Shown one piece after another: positions 21,688 through 33,336 of a stretch of 64,000 bases of DNA (the first letter of the stretch is position 1; each line of letters begins with the position of its first letter). The notes under the pieces are model-generated. The model searched no databases. It saw only the letters and a program-made list of their open reading frames with translations, and was not told where the DNA came from. The translations under genes and the position numbers were made by a program. The stretch is taken from assembly GCA_023653785.1 (NCBI GenBank), contig JAMKCH010078740.1, positions 1 to 64,000 of the forward strand, read 5' to 3'. This stretch comes from Ophioderma brevispina (lineage: Eukaryota; Echinodermata; Ophiuroidea; Amphilepidida; Ophiodermatidae).

Positions 21688-22062
21688 TTATGAAAGGGGC
21701 ATTTTGTGATCTGCAACCTCGTCCCCCCGACGTACCTAAAAGATTGTGAGATTTTTTATATCCACCGATGAACAACAAGTGACTAAGGTATAGATGTGTG
21801 TGGGCCTAATTTTTAATACAATTTTGATCGGCTCTTGGAGAAATTTGTTCATGTTGTTATTGTTAAAATTTGTCAATTTTGTCTGTAAACGACATGAAAT
21901 TATACAATAAGTGGCCTAGGGAAAGTGTGCTACAAACATTTTGCTAATAACATCACAAGCCACACCATCAACTCAACTGAAAATATTGAAAAAACCTTTT
22001 CTAATGGAGATTTAGCACCTTATAAACCAAAATGAGGTGCTAGGATCACAAAATGTACTTTT
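21688..22062 (+). mobile_element. TTAA foldback element, family T4
   Basis: It begins TTATGAAAGGGGCATTTTGTG with ATCTGCAACCTCGTCCCCCC, and ends ATCACAAAATGTACTTT. Internal order agrees with the copy at 6237-6583. The right terminal TTAA has decayed to a T-rich tract. Confidence 0.7.
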
Positions 22063-22800
22063 TTTATTTTTTTCAGTTTTTTAATTTTTTGATTTTTTAT
22101 AAAAAAAATTGTTCCCTAAAATGTAACATTGCCTCCCCCAAATTCCAACTTGTGCCACCAAAATGTTAAAATGTATTTCAAGGCCCCATATTTGGATACA
22201 GCACGGAAAAATGATTCAAACCGTTACAAACAAGCATAGTGAGACCAGTACTTTTTGAAGCTTTTTGAGATGGTTTCTCAAACCCATGATTTAGTGTATA
22301 ACCTATACAGAAATACCAGGGGTGAATTGATGTTAAAATTTGTACTCTAAAATAGCAGTGTATGACAAAATAAGTCAATGTTGTGGTTTAGGCTATATAC
22401 CTAAAGATCACATAATTTTAACAACAAAAGTCTTAATCTCAAGACCCAAATTACGAAAGAAAAAACAAACAGTTGGTGCCTGGCTACAGTGGGAACAGGG
22501 GAAACGATATCCATGTCATCTCCTGGCGCTCCCACCTTCATGAGAATCTTGCATTGGAAGTCAGATACAAATTGTTAAAATGTATCATCAGTTACTCAGA
22601 CTGGTCTACATCATGCATCATGCTTGGAAGAACATGTCTAGTCACCACATCTCTAGAGACCAGCGAGAGAAAGATAGATGGAAAACTAGTTCGCTGTCTT
22701 ACTAGGGAACTGGAAATACAGAGAAACAGGACTTGAAGCAATGACATTATCAGTGCAAATGTTTGCCCTGTATTTGGGTTGTTGGCTCTTTATACAGGTA
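22063..22800. other. No gene recognised
   Basis: A T/A-rich stretch, then ordinary DNA. The ORF at 22473-22736 has no recognisable motif. Confidence 0.45.
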
Positions 22801-23182
22801 TTAAAGGTGTTGCAGACAAGAGATTTTCACATTATCAGGTGTCCTGAAAAAAATCCAAAGTAACTGATTTTTGCCCCTATCCCATGATGCATAAATGCTT
22901 TCCAAAATCAAAAGATATCCCCACCTGAAAGGATTAGCTGAGAAATATTTTTTGGCTACAAAAATTTGATCATTTTCTAATTTCTTATAGGAAGCAAATA
23001 CGAATTCAGCCTATGTTTTATATTGAAATAAGCAAATCATAAATGCTACTTTCTATCTTTTAAGACCATTCTGTAGCCAACTAACAAGGAAAAAGTCTAT
23101 TTAGTGTCTATCTACACTGATATACTATTATTGACACGATATTTGGCCATGACCACTCTGAAATTCCTCATTGCACCTTTAA
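22801..23182 (+). mobile_element. TTAA foldback element, family T1
   Basis: It starts TTAAAGGTGTTGCAGACAAG and ends TCCTCATTGCACCTTTAA. Inner phrases are CTGATTTTTGCCC, AAAGGATTAGCTGAGAAAT, GGAAGCAAATACGAATTCAG and GTCTATTTAGTGTCTA. Length 382 bp. It fixes the plus orientation used for the family. Confidence 0.8.
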
Positions 23183-24978
23183 GATTTGGTGTTAAACTTG
23201 GTAATAAGTGACATTACTGTTTGATACAGGGCATGCATCGAGGGCACACTGGATGATTGTAAAAACAAAACAAACTAACTAAAAACAACAAACACACTAA
23301 ATAAAATAAACAAATAAAATGAAACAAACTACTCACATTCAAATTTCTATTTTAAAAGCATCCCCTCTCTACTTTTCAAAATATATGGGTAATTGGCATT
23401 TAATATTACAATGGGAACACAGAAAGGAATTATGGGTAATTAAGTAAAGAAGGAATATAAAAAGAAAACAAGCACAAACAAAGGCCAGGGAAGAAAGAAG
23501 AGAGATGAGAGGAGAGAGAGATGGATCGGAGTGAGAGGAGACAAGGAAAAAAGAAAGAAGTGAAAAGTATAAAGAGAAAAGAGAGCAAAAGAAATAAAAG
23601 GGAAGGAAATTTATGAAAAGAAAGAAAAAGAAGCAATTTAAAAAAGGTTTTTTCTTTTTTTAAAAAAAGAAAAGGGTATAGAAAGAGAAAGAAAGGAAGA
23701 ATTAGAGTGAAAGAGATCAAAGATATCACTCATTGGAAGTTGATTGTCGCAAATATTTTCCTGTGGAAAATATTTTCAAGACCATTACCGGTGTGTATCC
23801 AGCGGGAACAATGCCTACCCAAAATAACATTGTATTCAATACATTCATCACAGTAGGTGTTGGTTATTGAGACTTTATTTGGGGTATTGCTGAAAAACAC
23901 AATAGATTGTCTTAACCAACAACCTTCGGATAGTTGTACCATCAATCGGTATTGTCTCCAGCGTTCTCTGCGGCGACAGTAGCTCCTCTATTTCGGGTTC
24001 TTAAAGACATGGCAGTTAACCTTACTGGTGCCATTTTCTGTAATTATGAAAGAGGCAAGTGTTGCAATCCTCCATTAAATTTTGCAAATAAAAACACCCC
24101 GATACATGATCATTTTGTTTTTTATAAACATCTAGTACACAGAAATGAACAGATCCACACTATGACATATTAATAACATGAACCAAATCAATGATGTCTA
24201 ACAATTTTAACTAGAAATACCTTACCTGATTTTCCAAATGAAGTCACAAGATTGGTGATGAGGAGAGACATGAAATGAGAAAGTACAAAAAAGACAACAA
24301 TTGTTAGAAATAAAACAATGTCTAAATTTAAACAAACTACCTGCCTCTCACTCTCTCTCTCTCCCTTCCTCTCTCTCTCTCTTCGCCTCCTCTCTTTTCT
24401 TCTCATATCTCTTCTCTTTGCATATGTCTAAATGACAAGAATTAAAACCACCGTTGTGATATGTCCATAACTCCATATACCCATGCAGCTTTTGTTTCTG
24501 TGACTGAAAAAGATGCAAACCATATCATCGCACCCAGTGGCGCCTTGCCAATATGCAGGTCTTGGAATCCAACAAATCCATGTGCCATGGGAAACTTCTA
24601 TTAAATCTAAAACATTTGAAAATAGGAGAACCATATGTAAAAAGTGCCACAAACCATCATTTCTATTTGAACATTAGCAATGCCTTTGCAACTAGTGTTG
24701 TAATCAATTTTTGACCAGTCAAAACAAGTGTTACCCAGACAGCAATCCGGCAAAATTAACATAAACATGTTGTGTCTATAGTGGTTTTATACTATATTTT
24801 TGGTCATAAAGATTAGTCTTGCCATTTGCAAATGCAACTTGAGTTTGTAAATATGACCATGAGAAGAGAAATCTCTAGCTCCTTTATTTTTTAAGTGGGA
24901 GCAATTAATTAAAGGGTGGTTGCTTTAGATTTCATGTGTATTGTGTTCCTATAATTGATATGAGAGCCTGCACTTGCC
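23183..24978. other. No gene; purine and pyrimidine tracts
   Basis: 23446-23720 is an A/G-rich strand (GAGAGGAGAGAGAG, GAAAGAAAAAGAAG); its minus-strand Leu/Phe/Ser-rich ORF is an artefact. 24343-24420 is a CT-rich tract. The remainder is AT-rich without supported features. Confidence 0.6.
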
Positions 24979-25277
24979 TACACCCATCAAGTACCGTGGG
25001 AAACAAAATCTTGCGGTTGTGATGTTAGACGCAAATCAATGCTGTTTGCAAAGCCCCCCTATTCCAATACGTGCTAAATAAACGTGGTTAACACTAAACG
25101 GCGGTTTTTTTGTTTATATCGTGGGACGGAAAATGGATTGAGGGGCTCAAATTTAGACGGACCCAATGAGGAAATACACGTACGGCCTTTAGTCTGATAT
25201 CAAAATCGATACTACTGCCGGGTGAATCAGGGGCACCGAGTCCCAAAGCGATCGGACGCTCCTTAAGATGACAACTT
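24979..25277 (-). mobile_element. Dispersed element, family T7, copy 1
   Basis: In reverse it begins TTAAGGAGCGTCCGATCGC. It shares CACCCATCAAGTACCGTG, TTGCGGTT(G)TGATG, TTTGTTTATATC and GGGGCTCAAATTT blocks, in the same order, with the opposite-strand copy at 60979-61250. About 290 bp. Only one end has a TTAA; the other has no clear TIR. The minus-strand ORF 25094-25387 lies on this repeat and is not a gene. Confidence 0.7.
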
Positions 25278-25400
25278 TCAAGGCTAAGATTTAACCTTCG
25301 AGGCATTTTCGGTAGGTGCTCTGCGAGAACAGGATGCTGTCTGATAGATCTCAAACAGGCACATGTAAGAACATTTTTGAGAAACAATTCAATTGAAGAG

Positions 25401-25531
25401 ACTAAAGGTACTGATTTTTGGAACCAGTACTCTCTCTACGACAAATTGAACACATGGTGATGCCAATTATTGGGGTTGCCGGTTTCAATTCATCGTACCA
25501 GAGTAGGGTCCCCCTATCATTACCCCTTTAT
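25401..25531. mobile_element. Short foldback MITE, family F1, copy 1
   Basis: Left ACTAAAGGTACTGATTTTTG with GGAACCAGTACTCTCTCTAC. The right half has TTTCAATTCATCGTACC and then CCCCTTTATT. It matches 48751-48903 but is more diverged. Confidence 0.65.
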
Positions 25532-27830
25532 TATCCATTCTTAAATAGCTTATAAATTAAGATCCCATTTCTAAACCTAACTTTTTGCGATATTTATGGC
25601 TTGAATACAATAAGAAAGGACGCCCCATTCAGTGACAAAATCGAACAACCCGTTCAACGCAACAACTATACAGAACAAGACTGCAAAATTGGCGGCCAAG
25701 CGCTACAACCTCCAACATTGATGATATACGAAAGAGTTATACTTACCTGAGGTTCAAAATTTTGAAATATTCAAAAACACATAATTCTTAAGTTTAATTA
25801 ATTCAATATAAAAAACAACTTTGTTAAAAATTATATTCAAGTTGGGAAAAAAAAAAATAGAACAAATCCACAAAAGGGCTCTAGCTATACACTGCAGATC
25901 ACTTTTTCTCCAAACCAGCCATGTAATTAAAATTCACTCTCGCTAGCCTCTGACATCCAAATAACAAACTCCACCTCTTAATTACTCCTCGGCCAGCACA
26001 GCGATAATAAAAATCATTGCTAATGAAACCTACATTTAGGGAATATCATAATCCAAACAATGAAGATTGAAAGTTATGATATCCCGTTGTGCTCAACCAC
26101 AAAGTTACACAAAACTGGGGGCTGATCTGAATTTAATATAGCAAGAAAACAAGGTAATAACTACATTTTCTCAATGCCAGTTTTAGTGGTAGACTTAGTG
26201 AATTAAGGGGGAGGGGCTTAGATTTGGTTCTGATCACATTACACTTCCGATGGGATTAGTGTCGAGTTTTAATCATATAATCCCTTTTTCATAATTTGTG
26301 GTCGGCATTTATGGAAGCACGAAACCAATTTTGTTTTGATTGGGTTTATCCATAAAGGATCTCAGGTTTTTGTTTTGCTGTTTTTAACACCTATAGTCAG
26401 TAAGTCAAGTGTATAACAAAGCTACGATCATATCAGATAAATAGAAATGTTAACAAATGCTTGATGTGTAAATCAAATAAATATATGCCAATAATTTTAT
26501 GGCCAACATTTGTCGGGGGGAAATTATCCTACAAATATTTCTCAGTAACATGTAAATAATTTTGATTTCACTCATTCTTAAGATCTAGACTTAAAGGGGT
26601 TTGACATGCAGGCTGGTTTGATATGAGTCTTAAGTCTGGTTCATTCAAACCAAGGGGCATTTGGTGACAGAGAATGGGAACAAAATTGGAGTCTTTGGGG
26701 TCATTTAAGTGACAAATTTGCTACTTTGTCAAAAATGAGGTCTTTGCATGAAAATTATGTAAAATTTTCTAAGATGATAGAGGTCTGTAATTGGTGATTC
26801 TTTATTTTTTCCCCAAAACAGGGGTGTTGAGAGAGATGGTAAAATTTTCAAAAATTATGGGTTCAACAATGCTGAAACTAGGAGTCTTAAAAGCTTTACA
26901 TATGTGTCATCGCTGAAATGGGAGTACCGCACAGGCTTTGATTGCCTCTTTTAATAAAGCACTTAAAGTAGCACTAATATAAAACACATTCCTACATGAG
27001 GCAGGACTTCAAACTCCTAATTTTACATTTTGGGCGGATCTTTTCATGAAAACAAAACTAAACTTTATAGTTATATCCTCATCTCAGCTTCAAGTTATAG
27101 AAATCACACACACATACACACTTGTTTGGGACAATCCACTCCTAGCTATAACACAACCCAGGTGCTTTGTACACACACTGCACACCACCGGCTTCTCTAT
27201 GCAGAGTCGGCCTTCCTTAATCGCAGATTGTGCCAAGGTAGTTGCCCTGAGGCCAAATAGGACCAGTACACCGCATCTGCTGTTTTTGTAACCTCTCTAT
27301 ACCCCTATACCCACATTTGGTCAAAAGTGTTCACTTTTGTCCACAATCACTCAACGGAAAACACCTCACAAACACCTCCAAAGTTTCAACTGGTATTTTA
27401 ACTTGTTTCCCATGTGATCTCCGTGTTAAAATAATACTACCAGGGAAAAAATGGTTTGTATCGAAAAAATACAGAGAATCATTGGCAAGAATGTTTTGTT
27501 CACCTCACATAGGACCTAGCGGATTACTTGGATATTAGCATAAGTACACATGTCTTCGTCTGTAACTTTTGTAGAATGACAATTGGTTTTGGAGTCAGGA
27601 TGTTATGATAATGTTCTTTGAGTTTTCTTATAAATAAAACTTTTGAGTTTTAAGTGTTTTGATATTTGGTTTAGGGTCCTAGGAGGAAGTCAGCTGTGAC
27701 TGGGAGCCCTGAATCATTGAACTTGATGGTTTGTAAGGATTCATACAAAGATGTGGACCGCAGCTGAGACTAAGAGAGCTTAAAGGAAAGAAAAAAATAA
27801 AGAAATGGGAAAGAGGAACGAAACCTTAAT
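25532..27830. other. No gene recognised
   Basis: AT-rich with a short (CA)n-like tract at 27107-27121. The ORFs at 27030-27538 show no recognisable domain and no supported splice sites. Confidence 0.5.
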
Positions 27831-28375
27831 GTTACTGAAAAATGTGAAAGAGAGAGAGAGAGAGAGGGAGAGAGATAAAGAAGAAGCACCAGCATCATAT
27901 TTTTTTTTTGGGGGGGGAACCTTTGGGGGACAAGTTGGGGCAGTGTTGTTTGGGACTCAGGTGTAACCTTTTTAAAAAAAATGATTTATTTGTTGAGCCC
28001 ACTGGCTTTTGAAATCTTGTTATTATTATTTTTGAATATTTTGTTTAAAATAAGTCTAATCTTGTTCAGTATTTTTGGGGGAGGGGAGACTGGGTGGGGT
28101 AAGAAAATATTTTTGGGAGAAAATGGCCCTTTTCACCCCTTGATGTCACACCACTAGAAGAGAGAGAAAAGAGAGAAAGAGAAGAAAAGAGAAGATAAAA
28201 GAGGAGAAAGGGACAGAGAAAAGAAAGGAGAACAGGGGAAAGAAATGATAGTAGCAATAATAGAGAAAACTGGAGAAGTGATAAGAGAGAGACAAAGAGG
28301 AGAGAGTCAAGGGAAGGCAGAGAAAGTGCATAAGAAGCCATATGAAAACAAGAATAAAGAAAAGGACTGCAGATT
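27831..28375. repeat. Purine-rich microsatellite and tracts
   Basis: (AG)n at 27849-27875, T9 plus G8 runs at 27900-27918, and an A/G-rich strand at 28152-28335. The Ser/Leu/Phe-rich minus-strand ORFs of 28066-28398 are translations of this bias. Confidence 0.75.
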
Positions 28376-30344
28376 TTAAAAAGCCTTAAAAATCCCACAC
28401 TTTATACATTTCCAAATGGGTTCCTGGAAAAATAGCACTATTAATTAACAAATTTTACAGAAAACTTACGTCTAACTTAATGTACAACAATATCTACAAA
28501 ACTGCATATATTACTACGTTAAGTGTCTTTGTTTGCTTACTCTGCTGCAATATTAGCAATCTTACCCCATATTTGGGATCTTTTTCTCGCTTTGGGCCAA
28601 AATGAATCTCTTAAAGTAGCCTGAAGGCCCGGATCAGTGATGGAATATTAGCATGATGACAGAGGTATTAGGATTATCCCATGGACCTATAGCCCTAAGT
28701 GAAAGTCTCCACCAACCACAATGGGCTTAAATGCTATGCATTCAGGTTACCAGCTGTATTTGGACTGGTTTTGCATTTCATAGTTTTTAATTTGTCTAAA
28801 TTACCCAATTAAGTCCTTGCTGTTATTAGGGTTAACAATGTTTAATGATGATATCTGAGATTGATGTAAATTGGCAGGTTAGAAATGGGTCAATTGGTGG
28901 ATGTGTTGTAAACCAAAAGGTGTATAATTTCCTCCTTCTTTAATTAGTTTACCTTTCTCTTTGTTCTCGTCATTCAAGTGATTGTGTCAGAAAAGCTTCT
29001 TAAGCGCAAAGTTTGTTAAGGAGTGGGCGGGTGGGATTTATACCTTCATGTCAACTATAAAGATATGACCAGTTCCATCAAAACCCAGTCATCAACACAC
29101 GGAGATATGGGTCAATTATTTAACGTACCACAAATCAATAGCAAACAAAACACTTTTCGAGGAAAATGATGATTATGAAAGACAAAAAGAATAATTTACC
29201 CTGGTATGAAGTATATCATTTAAACCTGGTAATTTCAGCATTTCAAAATTGACAAAACATCATTTTTTTTCCGACTCTGTCCTTGGCTTGCATGCTTTTG
29301 AAAGTACAGGTCAAAAATTTACATGTTGAACAGTGAATAGAGCTAAGAAGGAGTCCCCCCGTCAGGTCTATTAGCTTCTATTGACACTAATATGTTTATA
29401 CTTTGTGACAGTATTAAGCCAATTCAAACTTTACTGAAAGTTTTTCTTTGCTAATTTTGGCAAAATTTTAATTTTAGTTGAATTTAATACTATGCAATTA
29501 TCTTTAAAAAAACCCAAATATCTTTGATAAGGAATAGGTTATATGTACAAGACCAATCTTAAACCTAAAAAACCAAAAACACATGATTTGCTTTTGTTTT
29601 ATATCTAAATGATTTAGGAAATCAATAAAAGCCCCATGGAGTAAAAGTGAAGTTATACACTGTAGGATTCGGAAGTACTTAATGCTGATGACCTGTGGTG
29701 TCACCAAGGCTACTTTATGTTTAGAATAACATTTGTGTGAAAACATTAAAATTATGTCCGAATCAAACAGAGACTAGCAAAACAAATTAATAAACAATCA
29801 AAACATAATTTCCTTGTAATTAATTTTACAACAAGTACCATACCACATCATAATCCATAACACATTGCTAAGCTTACAGGACTAAAAACCACTTAAGAAT
29901 AACACCCATAGCTCAGTATGGATATTAACTGGTATAATTGAGGTGTGGAAAGAAATAATCAAAACCTGATCAAGTCAATTATCACCAAGGCTACAAAATG
30001 CAATGGACTTGACCATGGACTAGAACCTGTTCCATTTTGAATCCCCATGTCACAGTTCAGTAACTTCCCATGCATCAATGCATTTATTTGATGCACCCCT
30101 GGTTTTTTGGTATGATATATGATACCTAGAACACACAGGTCATGTCATATATATGCACAGCTCACTGAACTGTGTCCTTGGTGGATGAGGCTATTGTGGC
30201 TAATATTAAACCAATGACCATTATTCCGTTTGCACAGATCATTAACTTCCAAACTCTTTCATTCACTTATTATTGTGAAATCACAGCCCTGGCTTTTGAT
30301 TATGATGTCAATGTTATACCCAGAACGCATAAGGTTGATTCATT
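28376..30344. other. No gene recognised
   Basis: AT-rich DNA with no TIR, tandem or coding structure that I can support. Confidence 0.5.
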
Positions 30345-30710
30345 TTAAAGGCACTATCAGTGATTTGCTAAATCAGAAAATCAAAAAAATTATCAAAAAT
30401 CAGATTTTTGCATGCCTGTAACAAGTACAGGCACCCTAACATATCCTGCAAGTGATGAGGCCAGAAGCAACATAACAAGGAGAAAATCAGATATATAAGT
30501 CATTGCTGTCCGTACGGACACTTAATACAACACGGAACTGAATGGAGATTCATATCGTTGAACACTGCCGTTTTCTTCCTTTTCTGTCAATTCTTCAGTT
30601 GGAAAAAGTAACTTATGAGAATTTTACAGACTTATTCTGTACTTGTAAGCTATTCCTGCAAATTTCAAATAGTTTGACTCTTTTGGATGAATCACTGATA
30701 ATGTCTTTAA
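30345..30710 (+). mobile_element. TTAA foldback element, family T3, complete
   Basis: It starts TTAAAGGCACTATCAGTGATT and ends AATCACTGATAATGTCTTTAA: about 21-bp inverted ends, TTAA included. 366 bp. The interior has CATACGGACA-like and TGGAGATTCATATCGTTGAA blocks shared with 52233-52582. The 63-codon ORF at 30542 is internal to this repeat. Confidence 0.85.
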
Positions 30711-30844
30711 TAGTCCGGCAGCGGGAAGCCTGATTTTGGCATGAGATCAAAATCTCTGATAAAGTATTTTTTTCAGCTGATTATATCTTCTGAAAGGGTA
30801 TACAATGGAACCAATGTGGGTGTAAAATAGCAACCCTTGGGCAA

Positions 30845-31110
30845 TTTGAGAAATCCAAGATGGCCGCCATTGGGCTGTAAAAAACTCGAAAATTGCATTT
30901 TACACAGATAGGCCAACCCAAAAACACAAGGTAATTAGTGTTTTTGTGCTAATTGTGGATGTTTTGGGTAGGAAACTTAAAATGCAAATGTATATTTAGA
31001 GTCATGCTTGAATAATTAGTGAAATCCAAGATGGCCGCCATTTTGAAATAGGAAATCACAAAATGCACATTTCATTGAGAGTGCAACCAAAAATACAAGT
31101 CCTAATATGA
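30845..31110. repeat. Two ~178-bp units with AAGATGGCCGCC
   Basis: Units start at about 30849 and 31024 with AAATCCAAGATGGCCGCCAT, then an AAAATGCA(C)ATTT-type stretch and a CCAAAAA(C)ACAAG stretch. Related in motif, but not in the rest, to the arms at 12.1-18.8 kb. Confidence 0.7.
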
Positions 31111-31226
31111 TGCAGGTAGAACCTGAGAAGCGAGCGCTCAGATTCACTTTTATTCTGTCATATTTGCCATAGAAAATGCCCGCAAAAATTCCCAATTAAA
31201 TCCTATTGTTGATCTGCTTGACTGCA

Positions 31227-31246
31227 TTTTTTTTTTTTTTTTTTTT
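31227..31246. other. Run of exactly 20 T, joined to a repeat copy
   Basis: Immediately after it begins a near-identical copy of 30431-30710. Same pattern as the other T20 runs. Confidence 0.7.
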
Positions 31247-31527
31247 GGCACCCTAACATATCCTGCAAGTGATGAGGCCAGAAGCAACATAACAAGGAGA
31301 AAATCAGATATATAAGTCATTGCTGTCCGTACGGACACTTAATACAACACGGAACTGAATGGAGATTCATATCGTTGAACACTGCCGTTTTCTTCCTTTT
31401 CTGTCAATTCTTCAGTTGGAAAAAGTAACTTATGAGAATTTTACAGACTTATTCTGTACTTGTAAGCTATTCCTGCAAATTTCAAATAGTTTGACTCTTT
31501 TGGATGAATCACTGATAATGTCTTTAA
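31247..31527 (+). mobile_element. T3 element, second copy lacking its left end
   Basis: Near-identical to 30430-30710, starting GGCACCCTAACATATCCTGC directly after T20 and ending AATGTCTTTAA. The sequences after the two copies differ (AGTCCGGCAG versus TACACACAAC). Either two loci or two haplotypes joined together. Confidence 0.8.
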
Positions 31528-31554
31528 TACACACAACTCAATGAACCATGTTCC

Positions 31555-31594
31555 TGATTGATTGATTGATTGATTGATTGAATGATTGATTGAT
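31555..31594. repeat. (GATT)n microsatellite
   Basis: About ten GATT units with one AATG interruption. Confidence 0.9.
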
Positions 31595-32952
31595 CAAATT
31601 TACTGGGGTGTTTGAATTAGGATATTTCTTAAAAAGATGTTTTGGAGCTTGCTTAGGATCTTTACAACTGAAGTGTGAATGAAAAATGTGAGATCTTAGG
31701 GCAGCACATCAGGTGTGTGACCACCCTGGTGGTGTTTCTGATGGTGCAAGTTCCTGGTATACAACAAATGATTTCCTGATTTATAAAAGAGCAAAACATG
31801 TGCCATTCACAAGGCAAAATGGGGTTCCACAAAGGGCTGATATACATTCTTTGCCCCTGAATTCCCTTCAATATAATTTTACCTCCAACACCCACTGTCT
31901 ATTCACATGGAGACATGATCACAGGTAATTAGTTGTTACATTGGTAGTATACACCACAAATAATTGCTGAATTAGATATCCCATGCTGTCAACATCAAAG
32001 CGGCTTCATTGGTAAGTTTTACCACAAAAAAATGCAATGTGAAAAATGCAATATGGGAAATGTGATATTTTTTGTTTTTGTTTAGAAAAAATATCTAATG
32101 GGCGAAATAATGTGATTATTTTTAATTATTTTTTTATTGCATTTTTGGGGACCCACTTTTTTCATTTTGCTTTTTCAGCCACTTTGTGGCTGAATTTCAT
32201 TTTTTCCCTTAAAATTAAAAAAAAAATTCAAATTGACCAAAACCTAAAGAATGCACTAAAATACCATTTTAACAAACTGCGCATGGTCTTCTGAGATAAA
32301 ACTTTTTTGTTTTCTTGGCCCAATAAGACCATGCTAATTTCCAACTATTGCAAATTAAAGATTATTAATTAATGGAATCTTCTCAATTCATGGATAAAGA
32401 TTACGCGGGGCCATGGTTTTGATAATATTCAAGAATACAAAAAATCTGTACAAAATAAAATAATTTTATCATATTTATTTGTTCATAACACCAAGAAGTC
32501 TTTTCAGTTTTTTAATTTTTGTATTTTTATTGAAATAGCAAATAGTTTAAAAGAACAAATTACTTTGTCAAGTGGCAATACAAGCATTGTACAAAACAAC
32601 AGCAGTGTAACAGACGACAAGCCGGTAGATTATCGCACGATTGCGCTCCCAGGGGAGCTGTTGGTTATTACATGGGCACACGATTGGTTATTCAGATAAG
32701 GCTAACATTACTTACTGGTAGTGGTGAGAAGAGGATGTTCTGGACAGAGAGGATATTACAATCGTATCCAACAATGCATTTCACGGGCACTTATTCACAA
32801 TGACCATTATGTTTGTTAGCGACTATTTCACCAGTATCAATATATGATAAACTGTCCAGGAGGGTTCGATGGAAATGACATCACTCAACAAATTGAGACT
32901 ACAGTCTATTGTGCCATGTTCAGTTCCATTTCAATGCCACTAATCCTCTATC
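31595..32952. other. No gene recognised
   Basis: AT-rich; 32090-32240 is T/A low complexity. The ORFs at 31662-31928 are mirror readings of both strands with no motif. Confidence 0.5.
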
Positions 32953-33336
32953 TTAAAGGTGCAACGAGAGATTTGTGATACCCGCAGATAATTGTGTCAT
33001 CAATAGTAATTCCATATGATTGGAAACAATAAATAAGAGCTCTTACCTTGTAATTGGCTACAAAATTCTTAACAGAGAGAAAAAGGTAATTTGACGGCTT
33101 ATATTTCAATAAATGAGCACATAGTCTAATTCGTATTAGCTCCTATAGATAAATGAGAAAATTGCCAATTATGTGTACCAAAGAAACCTTTCCTATCTTA
33201 AGACCCTTGCAGATTGGACTTTTTTACTGCAACGCTTTACTCAGGGCAAAATCAAGAATTTTCCACATATTTTTAGGAAGGGGGTGGGGTGGTGACAGAG
33301 CCGTGGTGGTATTTGAAATCTCTCGTTGCACCTTAA
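32953..33336 (-). mobile_element. TTAA foldback element, family T1, well kept ends
   Basis: Left TTAAAGGTGCAACGAGAGAT, right ATCTCTCGTTGCACCTTAA: inverted ends of about 20 bp. 384 bp. The interior has the family order in reverse (CTTACCTTGTAATTGGCTA, ATTAGCTCCTATAG, GCAGATTGGA, AGGGCAAAATCAAGAATTTT). Confidence 0.85.

Noticed and set aside
23430..23729. Leu/Phe/Ser-rich minus-strand ORF as a membrane protein
   Set aside because: It comes from a purine-rich plus strand; the same bias makes similar ORFs at 28066 and 37402.
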